Origin: Planctomycetia bacterium
GTDB lineage: Bacteria > Planctomycetota > Planctomycetia > Pirellulales > PALSA-1355
Assembly (NCBI GenBank): GCA_016200205.1
Contig: JACQFF010000013.1
Location: 1 to 44,496, forward strand
DNA: 44,496 nt
Reading direction: 5' to 3'
The notes under the pieces are model-generated. The model saw nothing but the letters and a program-made list of their open reading frames with translations, had not been told where the DNA came from and did not search any database. Positions 17,844 through 26,321 of the stretch are shown piece by piece. How positions within the stretch are numbered: position 1 is the first letter of the stretch; every line of letters starts with the position of its first letter. The position numbers and the translations under genes are program-made.

Positions 17844-19052
17844 ATGCCAGAATTTGCCTACAAAGCGCGCAACCACGCCGGCAGCGACGTGACCGGCACG
17901 ATCACCGCTGCCAGTAAACGCGAGGCGCTCTGCGCGCTGGGCGAACGCGAACTGTTTCCGATGAGCGTGGAAACCTCGTCGCCGGCACGAATCGCATGGC
18001 GGCGCAAGGGCCGCATCAAGACGCAATTGCTGGCCACGACCCTGACGCAAATGGCCGATCTGCTCCAAAGCGGCGTACCCATGCTGCGGTCGTTGGACGT
18101 GTTGGCCGAGCAAGCGGTCCATCCGGCCTTGGCCGAAGTGCTCGGCGACGTGCGCAACCAGGTGGCCGAGGGCACGCCGCTGGACGAAGCCATGGCGCGT
18201 CATCCGCGGGTGTTCAGCGAACTGACGATCAGCATGGTCCGCGCCGGCAGCGAAGGGGCGTTTCTGGAAGACGCGCTCAAGCGCACCGCCGATTTTTTGG
18301 AGAAACAAGAAGAGCTTCGCGGCCGCATCGTCGGCGCCATGACGTATCCGGCCATATTGGCCACCGCCGGTTTCGTGGTCACCGTGGTGTTGATCGTGTT
18401 CTTCGTGCCAAAATTTTCCGAACTGTTCGCCCGCTTGGAAGAGCAGGGCGGGCTGCCGGCGGCCACGGTGGCGCTCTTGTGGATCAGCGATGTGCTTGGG
18501 CGGTTTGGAGTGCTCGTGGCCGCGGCGGTGGCGGCGGCCTTGTATTTCGCCCGCCGCCAGTTGCGCACCGACGAGGGGCGGTTGTTTGCAGATCGCACGA
18601 AGTTGAAGATCCCCATCGCCGGCAAGATTTTCTTGGGCTATGCCATCTCGCGCTTTTGCCGCGTGCTGGGAACACTCTTGCGCAATGGGGTGCCGCTACT
18701 CAAATCGCTGGAGATTTCCAGCGATTCGACCGGCAACCGCGTGCTTTCGCGGGCGATTCGCGACTCGGCCGAAAACGTGTCGTCCGGCGAAACCCTGGCC
18801 AAGCCGTTGGCCGAGTGCGGCCTGATCCCCCGGCCGGTGATGGCCATGATCAGCGTGGCCGAGGAATCGAACAATTTGGACCACGTGTTGATCAATATCG
18901 CCGATGGAATCGATCGGCAAACGAGCATGCAATTGGATTTGATGGTGCGGCTGTTGGAGCCGTTGACGCTGTTGATCATGGCCAGTGCCATTTTATTTGT
19001 GTTGATCGCGCTGTTGCTGCCGGTGTTCCAGATGAGTTCCACCGTGACGTGA
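17844..19052 (+). CDS. gspF: Type II secretion inner-membrane platform protein GspF
   Basis: A 402-residue polytopic membrane protein with two GspF (T2SSF) repeats and three transmembrane segments. It opens with the family signature MPEFAYKARNHAGSDVTGTI. The first cytoplasmic domain (LATTLTQMADLLQSGVPMLRSL) precedes a TM at about residues 170-190 (YPAILATAGFVVTVVLIVFF) and another at ~212-235. The second repeat (SRFCRVLGTLLRNGVPLLKS) ends in the final TM near the C-terminus (LLIMASAILFVLIALLLPVF). It couples GspE to the pseudopilus. Length and motifs are normal. Confidence 0.95.
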   Translation: MPEFAYKARNHAGSDVTGTITAASKREALCALGERELFPMSVETSSPARIAWRRKGRIKTQLLATTLTQMADLLQSGVPMLRSLDVLAEQAVHPALAEVLGDVRNQVAEGTPLDEAMARHPRVFSELTISMVRAGSEGAFLEDALKRTADFLEKQEELRGRIVGAMTYPAILATAGFVVTVVLIVFFVPKFSELFARLEEQGGLPAATVALLWISDVLGRFGVLVAAAVAAALYFARRQLRTDEGRLFADRTKLKIPIAGKIFLGYAISRFCRVLGTLLRNGVPLLKSLEISSDSTGNRVLSRAIRDSAENVSSGETLAKPLAECGLIPRPVMAMISVAEESNNLDHVLINIADGIDRQTSMQLDLMVRLLEPLTLLIMASAILFVLIALLLPVFQMSSTVT

Positions 19053-19133
19053 AACCGGCGGCATCCGAGGCGATTGAAATACCCGTTGTTTTAATTGGTA
19101 AACCAGAGCGACTAGCTACAGGAGTGCGTCTTT

Positions 19134-19598
19134 ATGTCACAACGAAAAGTCAACATTGCCAAACGGCAAGCCTTCACGCTGATGGAAGTCTTGCTGGTGC
19201 TTGTGATTTTGGTGGTCCTGATGGGATTCGCCGTGCCCTCGCTGTTGAGCGGCAAGAAGAAAGCCGATCTCGACGCCGCCAAGGCGCAGATCGGCCTGTT
19301 TCGACCGGCCTTGGAGCGTTACGCCCTGAACCTGGGGGATTTTCCCACCACCGAGCAAGGGCTGGATGCCCTGTCCGAAGCCCCTGCTGACTTGGATGAA
19401 GACAAAAAATCGGACTGGGCAGGACCGTACATTTCGACTATTTCCAAAGACCCGTGGGGACATAAATTCTTCTACGAGTTTCCGCCCACGCATGGGACCA
19501 GCGAATTTCCGGACATCTGGTCCTCGGGTCCCGACGGCAAAGATGGAACCGAAGACGACATCGTGAGTTGGAACAAGGATGAAGAGCGCAAGAAGTAG
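19134..19598 (+). CDS. gspG: Major pseudopilin GspG
   Basis: A 154-residue pseudopilin, the main subunit of the T2SS pseudopilus. The prepilin signature AFTLMEVLLVLVILVVLMGF is at residues 13-32, with Glu at +5 of the mature protein and Ala rather than the classical Gly at -1. The globular part has LERYALNLGDFPTTEQGLDAL and a C-terminal calcium-site segment (IWSSGPDGKDGTEDDIVSWN), typical of GspG. AGGAG lies about ten bases before the ATG. An 81-bp gap after gspF leaves room for its own promoter, which would suit a high-copy subunit. Processing needs a prepilin peptidase that is not in the window. Confidence 0.95.
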   Translation: MSQRKVNIAKRQAFTLMEVLLVLVILVVLMGFAVPSLLSGKKKADLDAAKAQIGLFRPALERYALNLGDFPTTEQGLDALSEAPADLDEDKKSDWAGPYISTISKDPWGHKFFYEFPPTHGTSEFPDIWSSGPDGKDGTEDDIVSWNKDEERKK

Positions 19599-19647
19599 GT
19601 TTTTTGATTGCGGAGGGGCAGGTTGTTGCAAGCGACGAGGTGCTACC

Positions 19648-20238
19648 ATGAGTCAAGCAAACGATCGAATCTCGCGGAAGGGTTACACGCTTTCCGAAAT
19701 GCTCGTCGTGTTGTCGGTCTTGGTGACCGTCACGGCGCTGAGCCAGCCGGCGCTGCGCGAAGCGCTCAGCGATAGCCGCTTGCGATCGGCCGCGAAGCAG
19801 GTCCGCGTGGAACTAGCTAAGACGCGGCTCAAGGCGATGAAGTCGGGCGTTGCTTTGCAGTTTCGTTACAAGCTGGGCCAAAGCCGTTTCGAAATCGCTC
19901 CAACTTCGCTCGCGGACGGGCACGGCCGCGCAGGCGCGCGCATCGATCGCGATCGGCAGCGCGACGAAACCACGGATCCCGTGCTGGAAAGCGTCGTCGA
20001 GCAGGATCTTCCCCAAGGCGTGAGTTTCGAGCTGGAAGATCAGGGGGATGTTCAAGCGGTCGCCGCGGTCAGTGAAGATGGCTGGTCGGATCCCATCGTG
20101 TTTTATCCCAATGGCCGGACCGAGAATGCCCACATTCGGCTCAAGGGCGAACACCGCGCGTTTGTCGAAGTCTCGCTGCGCGGGCTGACCGGCGTGGCCA
20201 CGGCCAGCAAGCCGCGGCACGAAGAGGAACTGCGATGA
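19648..20238 (+). CDS. gspH: Minor pseudopilin GspH (GspH/FimT type)
   Basis: A 196-residue minor pseudopilin. The prepilin signature GYTLSEMLVVLSVLVTVTAL begins at residue 12, with Gly at -1 and Glu at +5. The conserved GspH helix continues as LRSAAKQVRVELAKTRLKAM, then a beta-rich domain with NGRTENAHIRLKGEH and a C-terminal GLTGVATASK, as is typical of GspH. I chose the ATG at 19648 (MSQANDRISRKG), which gives a normal short basic leader. Gene order G-H-I-J-K is the standard T2SS order. Confidence 0.88.
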   Translation: MSQANDRISRKGYTLSEMLVVLSVLVTVTALSQPALREALSDSRLRSAAKQVRVELAKTRLKAMKSGVALQFRYKLGQSRFEIAPTSLADGHGRAGARIDRDRQRDETTDPVLESVVEQDLPQGVSFELEDQGDVQAVAAVSEDGWSDPIVFYPNGRTENAHIRLKGEHRAFVEVSLRGLTGVATASKPRHEEELR

Positions 20239-20690
20239 CATGCAGGCCACGGTACGGATTTTCGTTGTTGGAAGTGCTGCTGGCCACGGGCATCATGATC
20301 GGCTCGGCCATCGTGCTGATGGAACTGGTGAGTATCGGCAGCCGGCACGCCAGCTCGGCCCGCGACCTGGCCAAGTCGCAATTGATTTGCCAGACCAAGC
20401 TGAATGAGATTCTGGCCCACGTTGCACGCATCGAGCCGTCGCGTCCCACGCCCTCCGAGGACGATCCCCAGTGGGTGGTTTGGGTCGATCTGCGTCCGTT
20501 GCCGCAGTCGGGCTTCGTCGCACTCGAGGTGAGCGCCGCGCATGAGCCGAAGCCGCAAAAGCAGTCGGCCAAATTCACATTGGTCCGCTGGATTCGCGAC
20601 CCGCAGGCTCGCGACAACATCGATCAGCAAAACGCGTCGGCTAGTGCCGCTGGCAAGCTGACCGATTCGAAGCGAGGGCCGACTCCGTGA
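20235..20690 (+). CDS. gspI: Minor pseudopilin GspI-like
   Basis: A 151-residue pseudopilin whose start overlaps the gspH stop by four bases. The prepilin signature GFSLLEVLLATGIMIGSAIV starts at residue 8, with Gly at -1 and Glu at +5. The family feature of GspI, a conserved helix before the globular domain, is seen in AKSQLICQTKLNEILAH. The C-terminal ~35 residues are polar and unlike the usual family end. It sits in the GspI position of the operon and probably forms the pseudopilus tip with GspJ and GspK. Confidence 0.82.
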   Translation: MTCRPRYGFSLLEVLLATGIMIGSAIVLMELVSIGSRHASSARDLAKSQLICQTKLNEILAHVARIEPSRPTPSEDDPQWVVWVDLRPLPQSGFVALEVSAAHEPKPQKQSAKFTLVRWIRDPQARDNIDQQNASASAAGKLTDSKRGPTP

Positions 20691-21949
20691 GCACTCGCCA
20701 TCCGCACGTTCGCACGACCCACGCCTTTACGCTGATCGAGGTCTTGTTGACGATGGTTCTGGCCGCCGCGCTGTTGGCCGGCTTGTGGACGCTGCTGAGC
20801 ATGCATTCGCGATTGTTCGACACGGGGCAGACCAAAACCGAGCAATCCCAGTTGGCCCGCACGCTGCTACAGCAGATGTCGGACGATCTGCACGCGATCG
20901 TGCAGGCGCCGCCCCCGCCGCCGCCTGCTCCGCCCCAGTCCGGCTTGCTATCGGGCGGACCCGGCAGCGCACCCCCCTCGTCGAATTCGCCAACCACTGC
21001 GGGAACCCCGGGAGTCGCACCGGCCACTGGCGCCAATGGGGCAAGTGCTCCGCCGTCGCCCGCTGGCGCGCAGTCGGCAGTGGCGCCGCCGGCCAATCCG
21101 GCCGCTGATCGGTCGCCCGGGCCCGCGCCGGTCGCGCCGGCCAGTCCTGCTGGTCCCAATGCCACCGCGCCGCCAATACCCAACGCGACACCGCCCGCGT
21201 CGAGCGCCCTGGCGGTGACGTCTTCGCTGCGCCCCTCGGGGCTGTTCGGCACGGAGAATTACTTGCAGATGGACATCCTGCAGCCGGCAGTTGCTCGGCC
21301 CGAGGCCGAGCTTGATGAGCGGCTGCCAATGGGAGCGAAACGGCCCTCGCGCGCCGCCGAGTTGCAAACCGTGGTCTACGCGTTCGAAGAGGGGCGAGAT
21401 CCGCAGCATCCCTCGGGAGAACTGCGGACGTTTCTAGTGCGCCGTGAACTCGACTGGGAGCAAGCCCATGCCGCAAAGCGCGCCCCCGCCCGGCCCCCGC
21501 GAGGACCATTTTCGACCACCGACGGTACTGATGCCGCCGCAATGATGGAGCCGATTCCGTCGGAGGTCCGTTCCGAGGGCGCAGACGACAAGTCCAGCGC
21601 GAAGGTGCCGGAGGTGGCGCAGTTTGGGATTCGGTACTTCGATGGAGGAGAGTGGCTGAAGGAATGGGACAGCGCGACGCGCAAGGCATTGCCCCTGGCG
21701 ATCGAGGTGGTTGTGCAGTTGCGTGCTTTCGACGAACCGGAGCAGCAATCGCATCACTTGACGAACGAATCGGCGAGTGAAGAATCCAAAGTCAAGCCGC
21801 CGCAACTGCCCATCTATCGTTTGGTGATCCATTTGCCAGCGGCCGCCGAGCCGGTCCATGGCGATGGCCGGAGCCAACTGGTCAACTTTGGCGGCCGTGG
21901 CGGCGCCGAACGACCTCTGGGGGCGGACACAAATGGCGCACGTCGCTAA
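20687..21949 (+). CDS. gspJ: Minor pseudopilin GspJ-like with proline/alanine-rich insert
   Basis: A 420-residue protein, twice the usual GspJ length. The start is a GTG that overlaps the gspI stop (GTGA). The prepilin signature AFTLIEVLLTMVLAAALLAG is at residues 13-32, with Ala at -1. The N-terminal helix (QLARTLLQQMSDDLHAIV) is as expected. Residues ~70-180 are a Pro/Ala/Gly-rich stretch beginning PPPPPPAPP, low in complexity and probably disordered. A beta-rich globular part follows, with YFDGGEWLKEWDSATRKALP and a LPLAIEVVVQL strand typical of GspJ. It may extend the tip outward; role inferred. Confidence 0.85.
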   Translation: MSTRHPHVRTTHAFTLIEVLLTMVLAAALLAGLWTLLSMHSRLFDTGQTKTEQSQLARTLLQQMSDDLHAIVQAPPPPPPAPPQSGLLSGGPGSAPPSSNSPTTAGTPGVAPATGANGASAPPSPAGAQSAVAPPANPAADRSPGPAPVAPASPAGPNATAPPIPNATPPASSALAVTSSLRPSGLFGTENYLQMDILQPAVARPEAELDERLPMGAKRPSRAAELQTVVYAFEEGRDPQHPSGELRTFLVRRELDWEQAHAAKRAPARPPRGPFSTTDGTDAAAMMEPIPSEVRSEGADDKSSAKVPEVAQFGIRYFDGGEWLKEWDSATRKALPLAIEVVVQLRAFDEPEQQSHHLTNESASEESKVKPPQLPIYRLVIHLPAAAEPVHGDGRSQLVNFGGRGGAERPLGADTNGARR

Positions 21950-23603
21950 GGGCAAGTCCCGCCGCAAGTACGATGCACGTGGTCCGGCAGGAAGCCCCGC
22001 CCGAGCCGCCATGGTCTTGGTCCTCGTGCTGATCGTGGTGGTGATGATCGCGCTGGCCGGCTTCAGCTTCGCCGAACTGATGCTTACGGAAAATAAGGCC
22101 ACGCACCTGCATGGTGATGAATTGCGGCTGGAGCAGGCGATTGGCTCGGGCGTGGAATTCTTGAAATGGCTTTGCGAACAGCCGGCGGAGAAGCAAAACC
22201 TCGTCGGTGGGCTGTACAACAACCCCACGTTACTGCGCGGAATTCCGCTGGTGCCCGAAGATCGCTCTATCCGCCGCGCCCCGTCACATCAGGCCCACTT
22301 CAGCGTGATCGCCCCTTTGATGCAAGAGGGCGAGGTGTCGGGTATTCGCTTCGGGGTGGAAAACGAATCGGGCCGGTTGCACCTGGCGGACTTACTGCGA
22401 TGGGATCAGCAGCAGCCGGGCAGTGGCCGCAAGGCGCTGTTGAATTTTCCGGGCATGACCCCCGCGGTGGCTGACGCGATCTTGGATTGGATCGATGCTG
22501 ATCGAGTGCCGCGCGAGACGGGCGCGGAGACCGAATACTACGCCGGCCTTGAGCAGCCCTACGCCCCGCGCAATGGTCTGCCGGAGTGCTTGGAGGAACT
22601 GCTGCTGGTCAAAGGAGTTACGCGCGAATTGTTATTCGGCGCCGACGCCAACTACAATCATCAGATAGAACCCGAAGAGTTGGCGCGGGCCTCGACGCAT
22701 GAGCGATCCGCGTCGCAAGGGTTGAAAACCACGCCCTGGGCCTCACTCCTGACCCTCTATAGCGGCCAGCGTAATTTGACCTCCGACGGCCGACCTCGCG
22801 TCGATCTCAACGGCATGGACCTGACAAAACTTTTTCAGCAGTTGATTGAAGCACTCGACCCGAACTGGGCAGGCTTCATCGTTGCCTATCGTCAGTATGG
22901 GCCCTATTTCGGCGCCGACCCAGGCGTGGCCGGCGTGCCTCCGCCGGACGTCGCGACGGGGCCACGCTTTATGATTGGCTCGGTGCTCGACGTGGTGGGT
23001 ACGCGAGTGGCGATTCCCGGCGCGGCCGGACAGCCGGCGAAAGTTTATGCCAGCCCCGCAGCCGGCGATGCGGCGTCGTCGAGCCAACAATTGCCCAAGC
23101 TGCTGGATAAAACCACCGTGATCGGCGCGCCGGTCCTTCGCGGCGGAGTGAGTGTGAACCATGCGCCCCGCGCCGTATTGCTCTGTGTGCCTGGCATGGA
23201 CGACGCCCTGGCCGGTCGCATCATCGCGGCCCGCGACTCGCAAACGAATAAAGACGATCTCAGCCGACGCTATCCCACGTGGTTATTGAGCGAGGGCGTG
23301 GTCGATTTGCCGCGGATGCGAACGTTGCTGCCCAACCTTTCGGCAGGCGGCGACGTCGTGCGGGCTCAAATTGTTGGCCACTTCGACGGCGGCGGGCCGT
23401 CGGCTCGCGCCGAAATCGTGATCGACGCCGCCACCGTTCCGGCGCGGCAAGTGGTTTGGAACGATCTGCGGCTGTGGGGAACGGGATATCCGTTGGAGTA
23501 CCTGGCAGCCGACGGAGCCAGTGCAGGCGATTACCGTCGGCGCGGTCGCGGCGACCGAGCCGGCGCCGCCGTGCATCAATCAGCGGGCCGCAACGCTCGT
23601 TAG
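21933..23603 (+). CDS. gspK: Minor pseudopilin GspK
   Basis: A 556-residue protein that caps the pseudopilus tip. The start at 21933 overlaps the end of gspJ by 17 bases and has a G-rich ribosome site. A hydrophobic N-terminal segment (MVLVLVLIVVVMIALAGFSF, residues ~27-46) lacks Glu5, as is normal for GspK. The family signature is present: FPGMTPAVADAILDWIDAD, then an ETEYYAGLEQPYAPRNG element and LEELLLVKGVTRELLFG. A second helix-hairpin-helix-like element appears at VPGMDDALAGRIIAA. It is longer than proteobacterial GspK (~330) and carries a beta-rich C-terminal addition. Confidence 0.92.
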   Translation: MAHVAKGKSRRKYDARGPAGSPARAAMVLVLVLIVVVMIALAGFSFAELMLTENKATHLHGDELRLEQAIGSGVEFLKWLCEQPAEKQNLVGGLYNNPTLLRGIPLVPEDRSIRRAPSHQAHFSVIAPLMQEGEVSGIRFGVENESGRLHLADLLRWDQQQPGSGRKALLNFPGMTPAVADAILDWIDADRVPRETGAETEYYAGLEQPYAPRNGLPECLEELLLVKGVTRELLFGADANYNHQIEPEELARASTHERSASQGLKTTPWASLLTLYSGQRNLTSDGRPRVDLNGMDLTKLFQQLIEALDPNWAGFIVAYRQYGPYFGADPGVAGVPPPDVATGPRFMIGSVLDVVGTRVAIPGAAGQPAKVYASPAAGDAASSSQQLPKLLDKTTVIGAPVLRGGVSVNHAPRAVLLCVPGMDDALAGRIIAARDSQTNKDDLSRRYPTWLLSEGVVDLPRMRTLLPNLSAGGDVVRAQIVGHFDGGGPSARAEIVIDAATVPARQVVWNDLRLWGTGYPLEYLAADGASAGDYRRRGRGDRAGAAVHQSAGRNAR

Positions 23604-23650
23604 ACCAAAGATCAAAACAGCGGCAGCTTCGGAAAGGGCTTGGTTACAAA

Positions 23651-25201
23651 ATGGCGCGATGGCTGGCATTTGATTGGGACCAACACGAAGCGCGCTATGT
23701 TGTGGCCAGCACGCGTGGCTCGCGACTGGCGATCGAAGCGGCCGGCAGCGTCAGTATACCGCCGGGGGCTGAGGGCGGCAGTTCTCGATTGCAAGCGGGC
23801 CTGGCATTGCAACCGGTCTTGGCCGCGCACAAACTCGGCCGCGTGGCGGCGTTGTTGGGCATCGAACGCAGCCAGGTCGAAGTTCTCAACCTCTCGCTCC
23901 CTCCGTCGGCCGACAGCGAACTGCCGGAGATGGTGCGCAACCAGGCCATGCGCGAGTCGAACGTCGTCGCGGACGATACAGTGCTCGACTTTGTGCCATT
24001 GAACGATGATCCGGCCAAGCCGCGCAAAGTGGCCGCGGTCGCTCTTTCGCGCGAACGCCTGGAGCAGATTCAAGCGATTTGCCTGGACGCCGGAGTCGCC
24101 CCCGACGCGATTGTCCTGCGGCCCTACTCGGCCGCGGCACTGTTGGCGAGCTCGTCCGACCGACGCGAAGGTGCCTCGCTGCTCATCAACGTGTTTGCCG
24201 AGGAAGTCGATTTGAGCATTCTCGTCGATGGCAAAGTCGTGTTTTGGCGCACCGTCCGGCGGAGCAACGCTTCGCAGGACCCGGCAGCGGCCAAAAAACT
24301 GGTCGCCGAAATCAATCGCACCCTGGTCGTCGCGCAAAGCCAACTGGTGGGCCAGACGGTCGGAGCAGCCTATTTGTTTGGCTCGCTGGCCGAGCATCCG
24401 GCGCTACTGGAACAATTGGGCGGCGATTTTCCGATCGCCGTGACGCTCGTCGACCCATTTGCCACGAGAGCCCAACCGCCCGCGGAGATTCCGGAAAACG
24501 CCGGCCGCTTCAGCTCGCTGTTGGGCATGTTGACCGTCGAAGCCGAGCGCGGCGCTCACGTGATCGATTTTCTGCATCCGCGGAAAAAACCGGCTCCCCC
24601 CGACCGGCGTCGGACGGCGACCCTGGCTGGCCTTGCCGCGGGCCTGATGGTCCTGCTGGTGGGCTACCGTGTGTGGACCACGTTTGCTCAGGTCGCTGCG
24701 GAAAACGAATCCTTGACGGCGGAGTTGGACAAGCTCGACGAAAAGTTCAAGCAAGCCAGTAAGCAGCAAAAGGTCATCCAAGCCATTCGCGATTGGGGCG
24801 AAAACGACGTCAATTGGCTCGACGAACTTCGCGACCTCTCGTTGCGGATGCCTGGCGGCCGCGATGCCGTGCTGCTGAGGATGAACATGACCCATTCGCG
24901 CATCTCCGGCGGCACGATCGAGATGACGGGCGTGGTCCGGGATCCGGTGATCGTGAGTCGGATTGAGAACAGCTTGCGCGACAAGTTCCATCAAATCGCG
25001 AGCAAACACGTGCAAGAGCGGATGCAAGATAAAAGTTACTCCTGGCACTTCGAGTCGTCGTTGGTCGTCGCGCCGCGCGACAAGGGGCAATACGTCAGCC
25101 ATCTTCCCAACCGCCCGGAACCGAGCGACAAAGAATCCTCCGAAGAAAAAAAAAGGACCACGGCGAAGAGCAAAGCTTCCAGGCGGTCCGCGGCGAATTA
25201 A
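23651..25201 (+). CDS. gspL: GspL-like protein (PilM/PilN fusion)
   Basis: A 516-residue protein from the ATG at 23651, with GGAAAGG about 13 bases upstream. Residues 1-310 are an actin-like PilM/GspL cytoplasmic domain (MARWLAFDWDQHEARYVVAS, then LSLPPSADSELPEMVRNQA, then LINVFAEEVDLSILVDGK). A single TM lies at ~318-338, followed by a coiled coil (ENESLTAELDKLDEKF) and a ferredoxin-like periplasmic domain typical of PilN/GspL. It recruits GspE to the membrane. A run of nine A bases at 25146-25154, 47 bases before the stop, could allow slippage into the frame that ends at the gspM start. The C-terminal ~30 residues are charged and disordered. Confidence 0.85.
   Translation: MARWLAFDWDQHEARYVVASTRGSRLAIEAAGSVSIPPGAEGGSSRLQAGLALQPVLAAHKLGRVAALLGIERSQVEVLNLSLPPSADSELPEMVRNQAMRESNVVADDTVLDFVPLNDDPAKPRKVAAVALSRERLEQIQAICLDAGVAPDAIVLRPYSAAALLASSSDRREGASLLINVFAEEVDLSILVDGKVVFWRTVRRSNASQDPAAAKKLVAEINRTLVVAQSQLVGQTVGAAYLFGSLAEHPALLEQLGGDFPIAVTLVDPFATRAQPPAEIPENAGRFSSLLGMLTVEAERGAHVIDFLHPRKKPAPPDRRRTATLAGLAAGLMVLLVGYRVWTTFAQVAAENESLTAELDKLDEKFKQASKQQKVIQAIRDWGENDVNWLDELRDLSLRMPGGRDAVLLRMNMTHSRISGGTIEMTGVVRDPVIVSRIENSLRDKFHQIASKHVQERMQDKSYSWHFESSLVVAPRDKGQYVSHLPNRPEPSDKESSEEKKRTTAKSKASRRSAAN
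25146..25154 (+). repeat. A9 homopolymer near the 3' end of gspL
   Basis: Nine consecutive A residues inside codons for Glu-Lys-Lys-Arg. A transcript or genome with eight A's would change the last 18 codons and end at 25217, overlapping the GTG start of the next gene as GTGA. This is a classical tract for polymerase slippage and for sequencing error. Confidence 0.8.
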
Positions 25202-25213
25202 AACGGTGAAGCT

Positions 25214-26098
25214 GTGAACAAGCGTGAAATGATCCTCGCCGCCGGTTTGGGCGCCATCGCGGCAGCCTATGGTGGACATTGGATCTATCAAGCCAGTTAC
25301 GAAACACCGCTGGCCGAGCGGCGTGAGGAAACTGGCCGGCTGCGCGAAGATATCGAAAAGCGCAAACTCGATCTGGCCCGTTTTCAAAAAGCCAGCAAGG
25401 AATTAAAGCACTGGCAGGCCCAATCACTGCCCTCCGATACGGAAGTCGCCCGCAGCTTGTATCAAGCCTGGCTGGTGGGACTGGTCAGTTCGGCCGGATT
25501 CAGCAATCCGAACGTCGACTCCAGCGAGCCGGTGACGCGCAAGGGCATGTACGATGCGCTCAACTTTTCGGTCCGCAGCCGCGGTTCGCTCAAGCAATTG
25601 ACGAGATTTCTGTTCGACTTTTATCGGGCCGATCATTTGCATCAGATTCAATCGATGAGCCTGACGCCGGTGCCGCGGTTGGAAGAGCTTGAAATCGTGC
25701 TTGCAATCGAAGCCTTCTCCTTGCCGGAGGCAGATCGGCAGAAGCAACTCAGTATGAAAGTGTCGGATCGGCTTGCCTCCGAGAATCTGGCCGAGTACCA
25801 GGCCATCGTCGAGCGAAATCTGTTCGGCGTCGGCGGCAATGGGGCCGACGAAGCGGACTTCGCATACTTGACGGCCGTCATCGAGGTGAATGGCGAGCCC
25901 GAGGCTTGGTTCACGCTGCGAGCTTCCGGAAAACTGCTCAAACTGCGGCGACAACAGAGTTTCGAAATCGGACAGTTCAAGGGAACGGTCGCCGAGATCC
26001 ATGGTTCTGAGGTCGTTCTGCTTTGCGACGACGAACGATGGCTGATTTCCGTCGGTGAGAATCTGATGCAAGCTAGCACCTTGCCGGCCGAGTTTTGA
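25214..26098 (+). CDS. GspM/PilO-like protein with C-terminal GspC/PilP-like domain
   Basis: A 294-residue inner-membrane protein starting at GTG. A short N-terminal TM (AAGLGAIAAAYGGHWIY) is followed by a coiled coil and a PilO/GspM-like ferredoxin fold (residues ~75-175, RGSLKQLTRFLFDFYRADHL). After a linker (LAEYQAIVERNLFGVGG, ~195-212), the last ~85 residues (LTAVIEVNGEPEAWFTLRAS, FEIGQFKGTVAEIHGSEVVL) match the layout of the GspC homology region/PilP beta domain, which contacts the secretin N0 domain. No separate gspC was found, so this protein may serve as both M and C. Domain calls are by pattern only; the fusion call is tentative. Confidence 0.7.
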   Translation: MNKREMILAAGLGAIAAAYGGHWIYQASYETPLAERREETGRLREDIEKRKLDLARFQKASKELKHWQAQSLPSDTEVARSLYQAWLVGLVSSAGFSNPNVDSSEPVTRKGMYDALNFSVRSRGSLKQLTRFLFDFYRADHLHQIQSMSLTPVPRLEELEIVLAIEAFSLPEADRQKQLSMKVSDRLASENLAEYQAIVERNLFGVGGNGADEADFAYLTAVIEVNGEPEAWFTLRASGKLLKLRRQQSFEIGQFKGTVAEIHGSEVVLLCDDERWLISVGENLMQASTLPAEF

Positions 26099-26321
26099 CA
26101 AGCTTTGCGAAGCGGATGCGAATTACCCCAACCCTGTTGGTGCTCTGCTTTGCCCGCGCTTCCCGAAGTTGTTTTGCGGCGTGTTCAACGCATTGAGATC
26201 AACGCATCTAGCGAGATTGATCTTGGCGAGATGGACGGAGCATTGTACTCTCCGGGCCACATTTCTTAGTCGTGCGGGTTGGCTGCTCTGGGCCGGCTCG
26301 ACAAGTCCATAAGTCATTTCC

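Noticed and set aside
25146-25217. Programmed frameshift in gspL stated as fact
   Set aside because: The A9 run allows it, but the sequence alone cannot show it happens; kept only as a finding.
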